The translations under genes and the position numbers were made by a program. Shown piece by piece: positions 7,917 through 16,762 of a DNA stretch of 64,000 bases. Numbering within the stretch: the stretch's first letter is position 1; each line of letters opens with the position of its first letter. Below the pieces are notes generated by a model that was given only the letters and a program-made list of their open reading frames with translations, ran no database searches and was not told the DNA's origin. This DNA comes from Arthrobacter sp. 135MFCol5.1 (GTDB taxonomy: Bacteria; Actinomycetota; Actinomycetes; Actinomycetales; Micrococcaceae), in assembly GCF_000374865.1 (NCBI RefSeq), contig NZ_KB895466.1, positions 1-64,000 of the forward strand, written 5' to 3'.

Positions 7917-8786
7917 CTACCGGCGGCTGGGTTCCGAGGTTCCCAGCGGACCCTCGCCGGACCCCAACGGAACGCCCGGGCCAAAGACGGGACCCGGCGT
8001 CGGCCGTTTCGCCGTGACGCCGTCACCGGAGGACTGGTGCCGGAGCCGGCGCAGGACCCAGGGCACGAAGTATTCGCGCGCCCACACCAAGTCCCCGGTC
8101 CTTGCCTCGCGCCAGGTCCGGGGCGGCAGATCCTTGGGCTGGAGGGGTTCCAGCGAATGTTCAACGTTAAGAGAATCCAGCACCATGGCCGCGATGGTGT
8201 GGTGCCCCAACGGGGAGAAGTGCAGCCTGTCCTGGTCCCACATCTGCGGATCGCTCAGTTGCCGGAGGGACCACATGTCGGCGATGACGGCGTCGTGCCG
8301 GGCCGCGACAGTCCGCAGGTTCTCGTTATAAATGGCCACCTTGCTCCGGATCCTGCCCAGGACCGAGGAGCCTGTGTCCGGACCGTTGAACAGGACAACG
8401 GTGGCGCCGCCCATGGACAGGATCTGGACCACGGAATCGAGCTTTTCGGCCAGTGCGTCGGGGTCGCCGCCCGGGCGGATGAGGTCGTTGCCGCCTGCTG
8501 ACAAGGTGACCAGGTCCGGCTTCAGGGCCAGGGCCGGGGCCAGCTGCTGGTCCACGATCTGCTGCAGGAGCCGGCCCCTGACGGCGAGGTTGGCGTAGGC
8601 GAAGTCCGGCTTGGTGCGGCCCAGTTCTTCGGCCACCCGGTCGGCCCAGCCGCGGTGGCCTCCGGGGCTTGCGGGCTCGGGGTCGCCGATGCCCTCGGTA
8701 AAGGAATCGCCCATCGCCACGTACCGGCTCCAGGGGTGGGAACCGGGGTGCACGGACGGGGTCTGGATGGCACTTGCGTCAGTCAC
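7917..8786 (-). CDS. SGNH/GDSL-type hydrolase
   Basis: A 289-residue GDSL/SGNH esterase-lipase. Block I is AMGDSFTEGIGDP near residue 25 with the nucleophilic Ser; the Gly block is NLAVRGR; the Asn block is SAGGNDLIRP; and block V is DRLHFSPLGHHTIA with the catalytic Asp and His. There is no signal peptide, so it is probably cytoplasmic. The C-terminus is a low-complexity Gly/Pro tail. The gene diverges from the carboxylesterase at 8864, with about 77 bases between them for both promoters. Substrate unknown; the family includes acyl esterases and thioesterases. Confidence 0.88.
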   Translation of the reverse strand: MTDASAIQTPSVHPGSHPWSRYVAMGDSFTEGIGDPEPASPGGHRGWADRVAEELGRTKPDFAYANLAVRGRLLQQIVDQQLAPALALKPDLVTLSAGGNDLIRPGGDPDALAEKLDSVVQILSMGGATVVLFNGPDTGSSVLGRIRSKVAIYNENLRTVAARHDAVIADMWSLRQLSDPQMWDQDRLHFSPLGHHTIAAMVLDSLNVEHSLEPLQPKDLPPRTWREARTGDLVWAREYFVPWVLRRLRHQSSGDGVTAKRPTPGPVFGPGVPLGSGEGPLGTSEPSRR

Positions 8787-8863
8787 TGTCCTATCCTGCC
8801 TTCCGCTTCAATGGCTACGCCAACGTAGGTTGTTACTTTCGGGTAACTGTAAGAATGGAAACC

Positions 8864-9514
8864 ATGACTGACGCCGAAGTATTTCCCGCTCCCGTTGTCC
8901 TGTGGTCCCACCCCGAAGACCAGCGTGCCGGCAAACCGCTGCTGGTGCTGCTCCATGGCTACGGCGCCAACGAACAGGACCTGTTCAGCCTTGCCGGGAT
9001 GCTTCCGGGGGACTTTGCGGTGGCATCCGTCCGAGCGCCGATCGCCATGGGCCCGGGCTTCACCTGGTTCCCGCTGACGGCGTCCATCGACTACTCCCTG
9101 GACCGGGTCAAGGCGGCGTCGGCCTACGTCCAGGAATGGATCGACACCATCAGGGAAGGCCACCCCTCCGTCTCCCTGCTGGGCTTCTCCATGGGCATGG
9201 CCATGGCCACCACCCTCCTGCGGCAGCGTCCCACGGACTTCGCTGCCGTCGTCGGGCTCTCGGGCTTCGTGGTGGACGCCGCCGGCGACCCCACCTTCAA
9301 GGATGCCGAACTGGACGGAACCATCCCCATGTTCTGGGGCCGGGACCAGCAGGACCCGGTGATCACCCAGGACAAGATCGAGTTCACCATGGGGTGGGTG
9401 CGCAAGCACGTCAAGCTCACCAAGGTGCTCTACACGGGCATGTGGCACGGCATCAACCAGCAGGAGATCGGCCACGTGGGGGAGTTCCTCACCCACGAGG
9501 TGCTCAACAAGTAG
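8864..9514 (+). CDS. Phospholipase/carboxylesterase-family alpha/beta hydrolase
   Basis: A 216-residue small hydrolase. An oxyanion segment LLVLLHGYGANEQDL is followed by the nucleophile in LLGFSMGMAMAT, the acidic residue near GRDQQDPVI and the His in GMWHGINQQE, as in the phospholipase/carboxylesterase (Abhydrolase_2) family. The ATG at 8864 (MTDAEVFPAP) follows GGAA; an in-frame ATG at 8855 would add three residues. It is likely a short-chain ester hydrolase in the cytoplasm. It is divergent from the SGNH hydrolase and convergent with the S4 gene. Confidence 0.85.
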   Translation: MTDAEVFPAPVVLWSHPEDQRAGKPLLVLLHGYGANEQDLFSLAGMLPGDFAVASVRAPIAMGPGFTWFPLTASIDYSLDRVKAASAYVQEWIDTIREGHPSVSLLGFSMGMAMATTLLRQRPTDFAAVVGLSGFVVDAAGDPTFKDAELDGTIPMFWGRDQQDPVITQDKIEFTMGWVRKHVKLTKVLYTGMWHGINQQEIGHVGEFLTHEVLNK

Positions 9515-9545
9515 GCGTCCGACGACGGCGCCGCGGCCGTGGCGG

Positions 9546-9779
9546 TCAGCCCGCCTCCGGCGCGACCACCTTCACGGTGTGCCCGTTCACGGTGACGGTG
9601 TCGCCGTGGTGCAGTTGGCGGCCGCGGCGGTCGTCGATTTCGCCGTTGACTTTCACCAGCCCGTTCTTGATGAGCTCCGTTGCCTCCACGCCGTCCTCCA
9701 CGAGGTTGGCAAGCTTCAACAGCTGGCCCAGCCGGATCATGCTGTCGCGGATGGGGACGTCGTCAATGGGGTTGCTCAT
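9546..9779 (-). CDS. Small S4-domain RNA-binding protein
   Basis: A 77-residue protein that is essentially one S4 domain: IRLGQLLKLANLVEDG, the helical ELIKNGLVKVNGE turn, then DDRRGRQLHHGDTV. This is the YbcJ/YaaA-like stand-alone S4 type, implicated in RNA or ribosome binding in other bacteria. It starts at the ATG at 9779. It diverges from the DMT transporter, whose ATG is only 32 bases away, so the two promoters must overlap. Confidence 0.85.
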   Translation of the reverse strand: MSNPIDDVPIRDSMIRLGQLLKLANLVEDGVEATELIKNGLVKVNGEIDDRRGRQLHHGDTVTVNGHTVKVVAPEAG

Positions 9780-9811
9780 ACAGCAATAATGCCTGAACTA
9801 AGGTGGATCCA

Positions 9812-10807
9812 ATGACCTCCCCTCCACGCCTGCCCGTCTTCGCAGGCCTGCCCCTGGCGGTGGGCGCCGGCCTGGCCATCCCCGTCCAAGGCCGCATCAA
9901 CGGGGCCCTCGGCGCCCGCCTCAACGACGGAATCGCCGCTGCCGTGGTCAGTTTCAGCACCGGCCTGCTGGTGATGATCCTGATCTCGCTGGTCCTGCCG
10001 CGGGGCCGGGCCGGGCTGGCGGCCATCCTCCCGGCCGTCCGTACCCGGGCTTTTCCCCGCATCTACGTGCTGGCCGGCGCCATCGGGGCGCTGTTCGTCT
10101 TCGCCCAGTCCTTTACCGTGGGCCTCCTCGGGGTGGCCCTCTTCACCGTCGCCACCGTCACCGGACAGACCGTGAGCGGGCTGCTGGTGGACCGGCTGGG
10201 GATCGGCCCGGCCGGGAAGAAGTCCGTCACGGGAATCCGCATCATCGGTTGCGTCCTGACCATCGCCGCCGTCGCCTGGGCAGTGTCGCCGCGGTTCGGC
10301 GGGGGAGGCGCCGGTACCGGCGCCGACCCGGCTGCGTTGCTCGTTCCGCTGCTCCTGCCGGTGGCCGCAGGCTTCCTGATGAGCTTCCAGCAGGCCATGA
10401 ACGGCACCGCCACCGTCCACTACGGCACCCCCATCGCCGCCACCCTGGTCAATTTCGTGGCCGGCACCATCGTGCTGTGGGCGGCGTTCGCCGTGAAGCT
10501 CGCGGTGGCCGGGCCGGGCAATCCGTTGCCCGCCGACTGGTGGTACTACCTGGGCGGTCCCATGGGTTGCGTGTTCATCGGCCTGGGTGCCCTGCTGGTC
10601 CGCAGCCTCGGCGTCCTGGTCACCGGGCTCGGCATGATCGCGGGCCAACTCCTGGGGTCCCTGGCACTGGACCTGGTGCTGCCCGCGCCTGGCACCGTCG
10701 TCGCCCCTGCCACGGTCCTTGGGACCCTGCTCACCCTCGGCGCCATCATCCTGGCAACCTTGCCCTGGCCGCGGGGCGCGCTCCGGGGGCGCCGGCCGGT
10801 AGGCTAG
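9812..10807 (+). CDS. DMT-superfamily inner-membrane protein (DUF606/YdcZ type, duplicated)
   Basis: A 331-residue membrane protein of about ten helices made of two similar halves. Each half has the YdcZ/DUF606 pattern: GAGLAIPVQGRINGALG in the first and GFLMSFQQAMNGTA in the second, then helices ending in GQTVSGLLVDRLG and GQLLGSLALDLVL respectively. Family members are presumed small-molecule transporters of the drug/metabolite superfamily; substrate unknown. I used the ATG at 9812 (MTSPPRLP), behind AGGTGGAT. It is followed at about 130 bases by glyS. Confidence 0.8.
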   Translation: MTSPPRLPVFAGLPLAVGAGLAIPVQGRINGALGARLNDGIAAAVVSFSTGLLVMILISLVLPRGRAGLAAILPAVRTRAFPRIYVLAGAIGALFVFAQSFTVGLLGVALFTVATVTGQTVSGLLVDRLGIGPAGKKSVTGIRIIGCVLTIAAVAWAVSPRFGGGGAGTGADPAALLVPLLLPVAAGFLMSFQQAMNGTATVHYGTPIAATLVNFVAGTIVLWAAFAVKLAVAGPGNPLPADWWYYLGGPMGCVFIGLGALLVRSLGVLVTGLGMIAGQLLGSLALDLVLPAPGTVVAPATVLGTLLTLGAIILATLPWPRGALRGRRPVG

Positions 10808-10934
10808 TACACGCAGCTTTTGACGCATCTTCCCCCATCCGCCCACCCGGTGCCCGGTGTGCCCTGCACGCCGCAGCCGGGGTTTGCACACCGCGGACCG
10901 CACCCAGCGGCCCTGTAGAAATTGGAGTTACCCC

Positions 10935-12320
10935 ATGGCAGCAAAATCCGTCCTCGACCAGGTCATTTCCCTCTCCAAGCGGAGGGGCTTCGTGTTCCAG
11001 GCCGGTGAGATCTACGGAGGTTCGCGTTCTGCCTGGGACTACGGCCCTTTGGGTGCTGAGCTGAAGGAAAACATCAAGCGCCAGTGGTGGCAGTCCATGG
11101 TCCGCGGCCGCGAGGACGTGGTGGGCCTTGACTCCTCCGTGATCCTGCCCCGCCAGGTGTGGGAGGCCTCCGGCCACGTCGAGGTCTTTTCCGACCCCCT
11201 GGTGGAATGCCTCTCCTGCCACAAGCGGTACCGCGCCGACCACCTCGAGGAAGAGTACGAGGAGAAGAAGGGCCGCCCGGCGGAAAATGGCCTGAAGGAC
11301 ATTGCCTGCGCCAACTGCGGCACCCGCGGCCAGTGGACCGAGCCACAGGAGTTCTCCGGCCTGCTCAAGACCTACCTCGGCCCGGTCGCCAGCGAGGAAG
11401 GCCTGCACTACCTGCGCCCCGAAACCGCCCAGGGCATCTTCGTGAACTTCAACAACGTCCTCACCACGTCGCGGAAGAAGCCGCCGTTCGGCATCGGCCA
11501 GATCGGCAAGTCCTTCCGCAACGAGATCACGCCCGGCAACTTCATCTTCCGCACGCGCGAGTTCGAGCAGATGGAAATGGAGTTCTTCGTCGAGCCCGGC
11601 ACGGATGAAGAGTGGCACAAGTACTGGATGAACGAGCGCATGGCCTGGTACACCGGCCTGGGCATCCGCGACGAGAACCTGCGCTTCTTCGAGCACCCCA
11701 AGGAGAAGCTGAGCCACTACTCCAAGGGCACCACGGACATCGAGTACCGCTTCGGTTTCCAGGGCTCGGAGTGGGGCGAACTGGAAGGCATCGCCAACCG
11801 GACCGATTTTGACCTCTCCACCCACGCGAAGGCCTCCGGCACGGACCTGAGCTACTTCAACCAGGCCACCAACGAACGCTACACCCCCTACGTGATCGAG
11901 CCCGCGGCCGGCCTGACCCGTTCCTTCATGGCGTTCCTGGTGGACGCCTACACCGAGGACGAGGCCCCCAACGCCAAGGGCGGCGTGGACGTGCGCACCG
12001 TGCTGAAGCTTGACCCGCGCCTGGCCCCCGTCAAGGCCGCCGTGCTGCCGTTGAGCCGCAATGAGGACCTGTCACCGAAGGCGAAGGCACTTGGCGCCCA
12101 GCTGCGCAAGAACTGGAACATCGACTTTGACGACGCCGGTGCAATCGGCCGCCGGTACCGCCGCCAGGATGAGATCGGCACCCCGTTCTGCATCACCGTG
12201 GACTTCGATACCCTCGAGGACCAGGCCGTCACCATCCGCGAGCGGGACACCATGGGCCAGGAACGTGTTTCCCTGGACAAGGTGGAGGGTTACCTGGCCG
12301 CACGGCTGATCGGCGCCTGA
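10935..12320 (+). CDS. glyS: Glycyl-tRNA synthetase (single-chain, alpha2 type)
   Basis: A 461-residue class II aminoacyl-tRNA synthetase that charges tRNA-Gly. Motif 1 region WDYGPLGAELKENIK, motif 2 FRNEITPGNFIFRTREFEQ and motif 3 GLTRSFMAFL are all present, plus a treble-clef zinc site (CLSCHKRY ... CANCGTRG near residues 93-122). The C-terminus holds the anticodon-binding domain (VKAAVLPL to KVEGYLAA). Length is normal for the eukaryote/actinobacterial-type enzyme. It starts at the ATG at 10935 behind TTGGAG. Its stop is two bases before the next gene's ATG, so the GNAT gene is in the same operon. Confidence 0.97.
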   Translation: MAAKSVLDQVISLSKRRGFVFQAGEIYGGSRSAWDYGPLGAELKENIKRQWWQSMVRGREDVVGLDSSVILPRQVWEASGHVEVFSDPLVECLSCHKRYRADHLEEEYEEKKGRPAENGLKDIACANCGTRGQWTEPQEFSGLLKTYLGPVASEEGLHYLRPETAQGIFVNFNNVLTTSRKKPPFGIGQIGKSFRNEITPGNFIFRTREFEQMEMEFFVEPGTDEEWHKYWMNERMAWYTGLGIRDENLRFFEHPKEKLSHYSKGTTDIEYRFGFQGSEWGELEGIANRTDFDLSTHAKASGTDLSYFNQATNERYTPYVIEPAAGLTRSFMAFLVDAYTEDEAPNAKGGVDVRTVLKLDPRLAPVKAAVLPLSRNEDLSPKAKALGAQLRKNWNIDFDDAGAIGRRYRRQDEIGTPFCITVDFDTLEDQAVTIRERDTMGQERVSLDKVEGYLAARLIGA

Positions 12321-12322
12321 GC

Positions 12323-13372
12323 ATGGCCATCGAATACCGCCCATGGCGCGATGGTGACGACCTTGCGCTGCTGGAAATCTGGGGTGACCCGGACACCGGT
12401 GAGGCCCGCCAGTTCCGCGGCGCCCTGGCACTGTCCTCCAACGGCCGGGACGGCACGCCGTGGCGCCGCTGCATCGTGGCCGAGGACGTTATTGACGGCG
12501 TCGGCATCCCGGTAGCCGCCGGCGTCGTCTACGAGGCGTCCCTGCACCCGGAACGCCTCTGGACCTACATCGAGGTGGCCCGGGACCATCGCCGCGCCGG
12601 CATCGGCGCCAGCCTGCTGACCATGCTGCGCCGCGAAGCCGAAAACGCGCCGTCGGGTGTCACCAGGCTGCGCGCCAAGGTGGAGCCCGGCACCGCCGGG
12701 GCCGCCTTCGCCGAAGCGTTCGGGCTGGAACCCATCCAGCGCTCGCGCCTGGTGGTCGTCGAGCCGGGCGCCCTCCGGCTGCCCGTCTTCCCGGCCAAGG
12801 ACGGGGACGGTGCGGCCGGCGGCGAGAACGCAGGCTCCGACGTCGTCATGGACCTGGCCACCGGCTCGGTGGAGCTCACCGACGTGGTGGGACGCTACTA
12901 CACCGCCATCCATGACTGGGATTCACCCGGGGTCCTCTCCGTGGGACAGGTGCAGAAACTGTTCCTGGACGAGCTCACCGGCGCGCACGGCGCCATCGTG
13001 CTGCGGGCCGAACCGGAATCGGCTTTCGGGGCCGGCGTGGCGCCGAGCAAGAAGGGCCGCATCCGGGCCTTCGCCGTCAGCTACGCGGCCCCCGCCGGGC
13101 CTGATGCCGCACCGGCCCACCTGCAAACCCCTGGTGCAGAGACAACGGGCGCCGACATACCGACGGACGTTTTCGTGGGACATGAGCCGGCATTGTCCGC
13201 CGCGGACGCTGCCGAGGCCGTGCGCGACATGCTCGCCCTCATCGCGTACCAGCACCCGGTGATGCTGGAACTGGACGACTCGATGACCGCGCTGCGCGCC
13301 GCCGTCGAACCCCTCCTGGAGTCCGGCAAGGCCCGCCTCGCCGCGGCGGAAACCCTGGTGGTCTCCGACTGA
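12323..13372 (+). CDS. GNAT-family N-acetyltransferase with long C-terminal region
   Basis: A 349-residue protein. The N-terminal half is a GNAT domain with acetyl-CoA motif VARDHRRAGIGASLLTML near residues 92-109. The C-terminal 200 residues lack a family signature that I recognise but contain a possible second, degenerate GNAT-like fold. The acceptor is unknown; GNAT proteins acetylate amines, peptides or small molecules. It is cotranscribed with glyS (two-base gap), a pairing that need not mean functional linkage. The gene ends at a strong bidirectional hairpin shared with plsC. Confidence 0.75.
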   Translation: MAIEYRPWRDGDDLALLEIWGDPDTGEARQFRGALALSSNGRDGTPWRRCIVAEDVIDGVGIPVAAGVVYEASLHPERLWTYIEVARDHRRAGIGASLLTMLRREAENAPSGVTRLRAKVEPGTAGAAFAEAFGLEPIQRSRLVVVEPGALRLPVFPAKDGDGAAGGENAGSDVVMDLATGSVELTDVVGRYYTAIHDWDSPGVLSVGQVQKLFLDELTGAHGAIVLRAEPESAFGAGVAPSKKGRIRAFAVSYAAPAGPDAAPAHLQTPGAETTGADIPTDVFVGHEPALSAADAAEAVRDMLALIAYQHPVMLELDDSMTALRAAVEPLLESGKARLAAAETLVVSD

Positions 13373-13405
13373 CCGGGGCCGGCCGGCCAACCCGGCAGCC
13401 AAGGC

Positions 13406-13448
13406 AGCGCCAGGTTTTGCCGTGACCTTCACGGCAAGACCTGGCGCT
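13406..13448. terminator. Bidirectional terminator hairpin
   Basis: A 20-base arm (13406-13425) pairs with 13429-13448 with one wobble, leaving a three-base loop. It separates the convergent GNAT and acyltransferase genes and touches the acyltransferase stop codon. It contains a TTTT stretch on one arm. Confidence 0.75.
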
Positions 13449-14275
13449 TACTTCGTTTGGCGGGAACCACGACGCCGGCCCGCGGCGGCGTCTGCGGCGT
13501 CCAGGCGCTGCCGCTCGGCGTCCGAAGGAGCGCCGCCGCCCAAGTGCGCCGGCATCCACCACGCCCCGTGCTCCGGCTGCAGCGGAAAGCCTGCAATGCA
13601 CCGGTCGATCCCGGCCTGGAGCGTGCCGCGCAGCGCCTCCGTGGCCTCCTCAACGTCAACGTCATCCGGAAAGACGATCGGCGCTCCCACTTCGAGGCGC
13701 ACCGGTGCCCGCCAGCTGCGCCGAAGGGAAAATCCGTGGCCGCGGGTCATCACCCGGTGGGCACCCCAGACCGAAACCGGAATGACCGGGACCCCGGCTT
13801 CCGCAGCCATCCGCACGGCACCGGTCCTGCATTCGCGAACCGTGAAGCTGCGGCTCACCCCGGCCTCCGGGAAGACCGCGAGGTACTCGCCGGCCCGCAG
13901 CTTGGCCACCGCGGCATCGTAGGCGTCTGAACGGTCCGCATAGCCCACCACCACATGGCCGCTGGCGCTGATGGCGGGGCCGGCCAACCAGTGGTCTGCG
14001 GCGCCTTGATGGACGAGGAACCGCAGCTGGGCACGCGTATGCCGCCACAGGAGCAGCTCGACTACCGCGAAGTCCACGTAGCCGAAGTGCGTGATGGCGA
14101 AGACCGCTCCCTTTCCGGGGGACGCCCGGCGGGAAGGGCCGGTGGCCGGTTCCTTCGCGGGAAGGTTTTCCAGGCCGGTCGCCTGGATGTCCAGCCGGAG
14201 GGCCCAGCGCAGGAACTGCCCGGTACGGACGATGACCCGGTAGAAGGTGTCGTTGGACGGGGGACGCCAAGGCAT
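13448..14275 (-). CDS. 1-acyl-sn-glycerol-3-phosphate acyltransferase (PlsC-like)
   Basis: A 275-residue acyltransferase of the PlsC family, expected to acylate lysophosphatidic acid or a related acceptor at the membrane. The HX4D catalytic motif appears as THFGYVD around residue 62, the substrate motif as VFPEAGVSRSF near 135 (EAGVS instead of the usual EGTRS), and a PVSVWGAH block follows. The C-terminus is charged and low-complexity (AERQRLDAADAAAGRRRG). It overlaps nothing at its start and lies 12 bases downstream of the alpha/beta hydrolase on the same strand, so the two may be cotranscribed and share a lipid-related role. Confidence 0.85.
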   Translation of the reverse strand: MPWRPPSNDTFYRVIVRTGQFLRWALRLDIQATGLENLPAKEPATGPSRRASPGKGAVFAITHFGYVDFAVVELLLWRHTRAQLRFLVHQGAADHWLAGPAISASGHVVVGYADRSDAYDAAVAKLRAGEYLAVFPEAGVSRSFTVRECRTGAVRMAAEAGVPVIPVSVWGAHRVMTRGHGFSLRRSWRAPVRLEVGAPIVFPDDVDVEEATEALRGTLQAGIDRCIAGFPLQPEHGAWWMPAHLGGGAPSDAERQRLDAADAAAGRRRGSRQTK

Positions 14276-14286
14276 CGGGACGGCGC

Positions 14287-15069
14287 CTAGAGGGTGACGT
14301 GCACGGACGATTCCGGCAGCAGCTGCGTAAAAGAACGCGGCGGCCGGACAGGGGCGCCCGTGCTCTCCGCGAAGGACTTAATGACAAACCCGGAGGCCAG
14401 CGTCTGCCACACCCGGATCTTTCGGAGCATGAAGTGCCCCACACCCTTCAGGGACACATACTGCATGCTTGACGCTTCCGCGGTGGCGCGGCGGGCGAAC
14501 GCCAGCGACTGCCGGGGGCTGGTCATGTGGTCCGTGGTTCCGTGCACGATCAGCACCTTCCGTCCGGCAACCCGGGCTGAAGGGGTCTCCGGGCTTAGCC
14601 ATGGCGCAAGGGCCACCACGGCTTCAACCTGCGGATGGTCTGCGGCGCAGACGGCTGTCAGGCCGCCCATCGAGTGGCCCAGCAGGAAGATCGGTACGCC
14701 GGGGTGCTGTTCCTCGATCTGCCGTAGCGCCCACCGTGCGTCCTGCAGCGGGGTCATGTCCGGGCCATTCCAGCCGCGGACGCTGTTGCGCAGGGACCAG
14801 ACCGCCAGCCCGTGTTTCCTTCCCATGCGGTGCAGGTCCCGGGCAAAGGGGACCATCCTGGCCGGGCTCAGGTGCCGGGCCTCCACGGGTGCGCGGCTGT
14901 GCGCCCTCCCGCCGTGCAGGACCAGGACCACTCCCTTGGTGGCACCGGATGCCGCAAGGACGCTCAGTACGGGACGGTGCTGGGGATCCGAAGGCGCGCG
15001 CCCGGCCTGTTCCCCGCCACTTTTTCCCGTCCCGCGGGTATCGGTTCCACGTGTCCCACCGTTGTCCAT
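14287..15069 (-). CDS. Alpha/beta hydrolase
   Basis: A 260-residue serine hydrolase. Features are the oxyanion strand VVLVLHGGRAHS, nucleophile elbow GHSMGGLTAV, acid in HGTTDHMTSP and base in KGVGHFML. It lacks a signal peptide; the first 30 residues are a hydrophilic Gly/Thr-rich leader. The ATG at 15069 was chosen because GGAGG lies seven bases upstream; the frame continues further but without a comparable start. It is upstream of the PlsC-like gene on the same strand and divergent from the YibE/F gene. Substrate unknown; an acylglycerol-type ester is plausible from context only. Confidence 0.85.
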   Translation of the reverse strand: MDNGGTRGTDTRGTGKSGGEQAGRAPSDPQHRPVLSVLAASGATKGVVLVLHGGRAHSRAPVEARHLSPARMVPFARDLHRMGRKHGLAVWSLRNSVRGWNGPDMTPLQDARWALRQIEEQHPGVPIFLLGHSMGGLTAVCAADHPQVEAVVALAPWLSPETPSARVAGRKVLIVHGTTDHMTSPRQSLAFARRATAEASSMQYVSLKGVGHFMLRKIRVWQTLASGFVIKSFAESTGAPVRPPRSFTQLLPESSVHVTL

Positions 15070-15152
15070 GCCTGGTTCCTCCCCATCCGATGGTCCATTT
15101 ATAAACCCTATGGCGCCGCACGTAGAGTACAAGCCATGAGGTTGTACTGCTG

Positions 15153-16655
15153 ATGGGCGCCGGTCACTCCCACACTTCCGAGAGCCATTCGGAGCCGACA
15201 CCGCAAGCGATGGCTGCCCGCAGCAAGGCGAACCGCATCCTGGCCGCGGTCCTGATCCCGCTGGCGCTGCTGACCCTGGCCGGGATGGCCGCGCTGTGGC
15301 CCTCCGGCAGCAAGGAAGGAATCACCCTCGCCAACCCGTACTCCACGGCCCCCGGCGTGACATTCGATACGGGAACCATCCAAAGCGTGGTGGCCGAGAA
15401 CTGCATGCAGGGGACCAGCCAGCAATCAAGCCAGCCGGGGGCCGGCCAGCAATCCGGCCAGCCGGGGGCCGGCCAGCAGTCCAGCCAGCAGGGGACGGGC
15501 CAGGATTCCACCGGACAGCCTCCCCGCCAGGGCTCGGACTGCACGTTCGCGTTCACGGAGCCGGATAAGGGCGGGAGCCCGGTCAAGGTGGTGATCAACC
15601 CGGATGTGGCCTCTTCGCACGGGGTCAAGCCCGGGGACCAGATCCGGTACCTGAACCTCTCGAAGGTCCAAGGGGCCACCGGGTCGCAGGGTTCGCCGGC
15701 CTACGTCTTTGTGGACTTCGTCCGCACCCTGCCGATTGTCCTGCTCGCCGTGCTCTATGCCGTGGTGGTCATCGCTGTCGCCCGGTGGCGCGGTCTCCGC
15801 GCCCTGGTCGGACTCGTGGGCGCCTATTTTGTCCTGGCCAACTTCCTGCTCCCGGGCCTGGTGGAGGGCAAGCCTCCGCTGCTCCTGACCCTGGTGGGCT
15901 CCACCGTGATCATGATCGGTGTGCTCTACTTTGCCCACGGATTCTCGGCGAGGACGTCCACGGCATTGTTGGGCACCATTTTCGGGCTCGGCATCACGGC
16001 GCTGTTGGCCGCCTGGGCCACGGACGCCGCCAACCTCGCCGGCGTCGGCAGCCATGACGCCGCCACCTTGGTGAACACCTCGGCGAACATCTCAATCTCC
16101 GGCGTGATCCTGTGCGGGCTCATCATTTCGGGACTCGGCGTCCTGAACGACGTCACCATCACCCAGTCCTCTGCCGTGTGGGAGCTCTACGAACTGGCGC
16201 CGGGCACCAGCGCCCGGAAACTCTTCACCTCCGCCATGCGGATCGGCCGAGACCACATCGCCTCCACCGTGTACACCATCGCCTTCGCCTACGCGGGGGC
16301 CGCGCTGCCCATCCTGATCATCGTCATGCTCTACGACCGGCCCCTGATGGATACCCTCACCAGTTCGGAACTGTCCGAGGAAGTCATCCGCACGCTGGTG
16401 GGCTCCATCGGCCTGGTCCTGGCCATCCCGGTCACCACCCTGATCGCCGTGCTCGTGGTCAAGGCCACCGGCATCAGGGCAGTTGAGGGCCATGCCGGGG
16501 TCGGGGCGCACGACGACGGCCACGTCCACGCCGGAGACGTGGCGGATACCGGGGCGCTCGCCGCAGCCGTGCTGGGGGAGCGCAGCCGGCGGGCCGGCGT
16601 CGAACCAGCTGCGGAAACCGCCACCCGCCGGGGCCGGAGGGCGGACCGCGGCTGA
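15153..16655 (+). CDS. YibE/F-like multi-pass membrane protein
   Basis: A 500-residue membrane protein. An N-terminal helix (ILAAVLIPLALLTLAGMAAL) leads to an extracytoplasmic domain of about 130 residues containing a Gln/Pro/Gly tandem repeat. The YibE/F core of about seven helices follows, with FVRTLPIVLLAVLYAVVV, the conserved loop LNDVTITQSSAVWEL and AFAYAGAALPILIIVM. The C-terminal 60 residues are His/Asp-rich (HAGVGAHDDGHVHAGD), possibly metal-binding. The family is thought to be a transporter but substrate is unproven. The ATG at 15153 leaves about 80 bases from the divergent hydrolase gene. Confidence 0.8.
   Translation: MGAGHSHTSESHSEPTPQAMAARSKANRILAAVLIPLALLTLAGMAALWPSGSKEGITLANPYSTAPGVTFDTGTIQSVVAENCMQGTSQQSSQPGAGQQSGQPGAGQQSSQQGTGQDSTGQPPRQGSDCTFAFTEPDKGGSPVKVVINPDVASSHGVKPGDQIRYLNLSKVQGATGSQGSPAYVFVDFVRTLPIVLLAVLYAVVVIAVARWRGLRALVGLVGAYFVLANFLLPGLVEGKPPLLLTLVGSTVIMIGVLYFAHGFSARTSTALLGTIFGLGITALLAAWATDAANLAGVGSHDAATLVNTSANISISGVILCGLIISGLGVLNDVTITQSSAVWELYELAPGTSARKLFTSAMRIGRDHIASTVYTIAFAYAGAALPILIIVMLYDRPLMDTLTSSELSEEVIRTLVGSIGLVLAIPVTTLIAVLVVKATGIRAVEGHAGVGAHDDGHVHAGDVADTGALAAAVLGERSRRAGVEPAAETATRRGRRADRG
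15419..15499. repeat. Three 27-base tandem repeats in the YibE/F gene
   Basis: Three consecutive units at 15419-15445, 15446-15472 and 15473-15499, the first two differing at a few bases and the third more diverged. They encode QQSSQPGAG-type nonapeptides in the extracytoplasmic domain. Confidence 0.85.
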
Positions 16656-16677
16656 CGGGGTGCGCGGCGACTTGCCT

Positions 16678-16701
16678 GCGGGGCGGGCCGGAAAGCCCCG
16701 C
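16678..16701 (+). terminator. GC hairpin after the YibE/F gene
   Basis: GCGGGGC (16678-16684) pairs with GCCCCGC (16695-16701). It lies just past the YibE/F stop with no T-run, so termination is only suggested. Confidence 0.35.
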
Positions 16702-16762
16702 CGGAGAGGCCTGGTGCCACGGCGGAAACCTTCGATTTGCCCGGCTTTGCAACAATGGACAG

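Noticed and set aside
15419..15499. Short tandem repeats as a CRISPR-like array
   Set aside because: They are in-frame coding repeats with no unique spacers.
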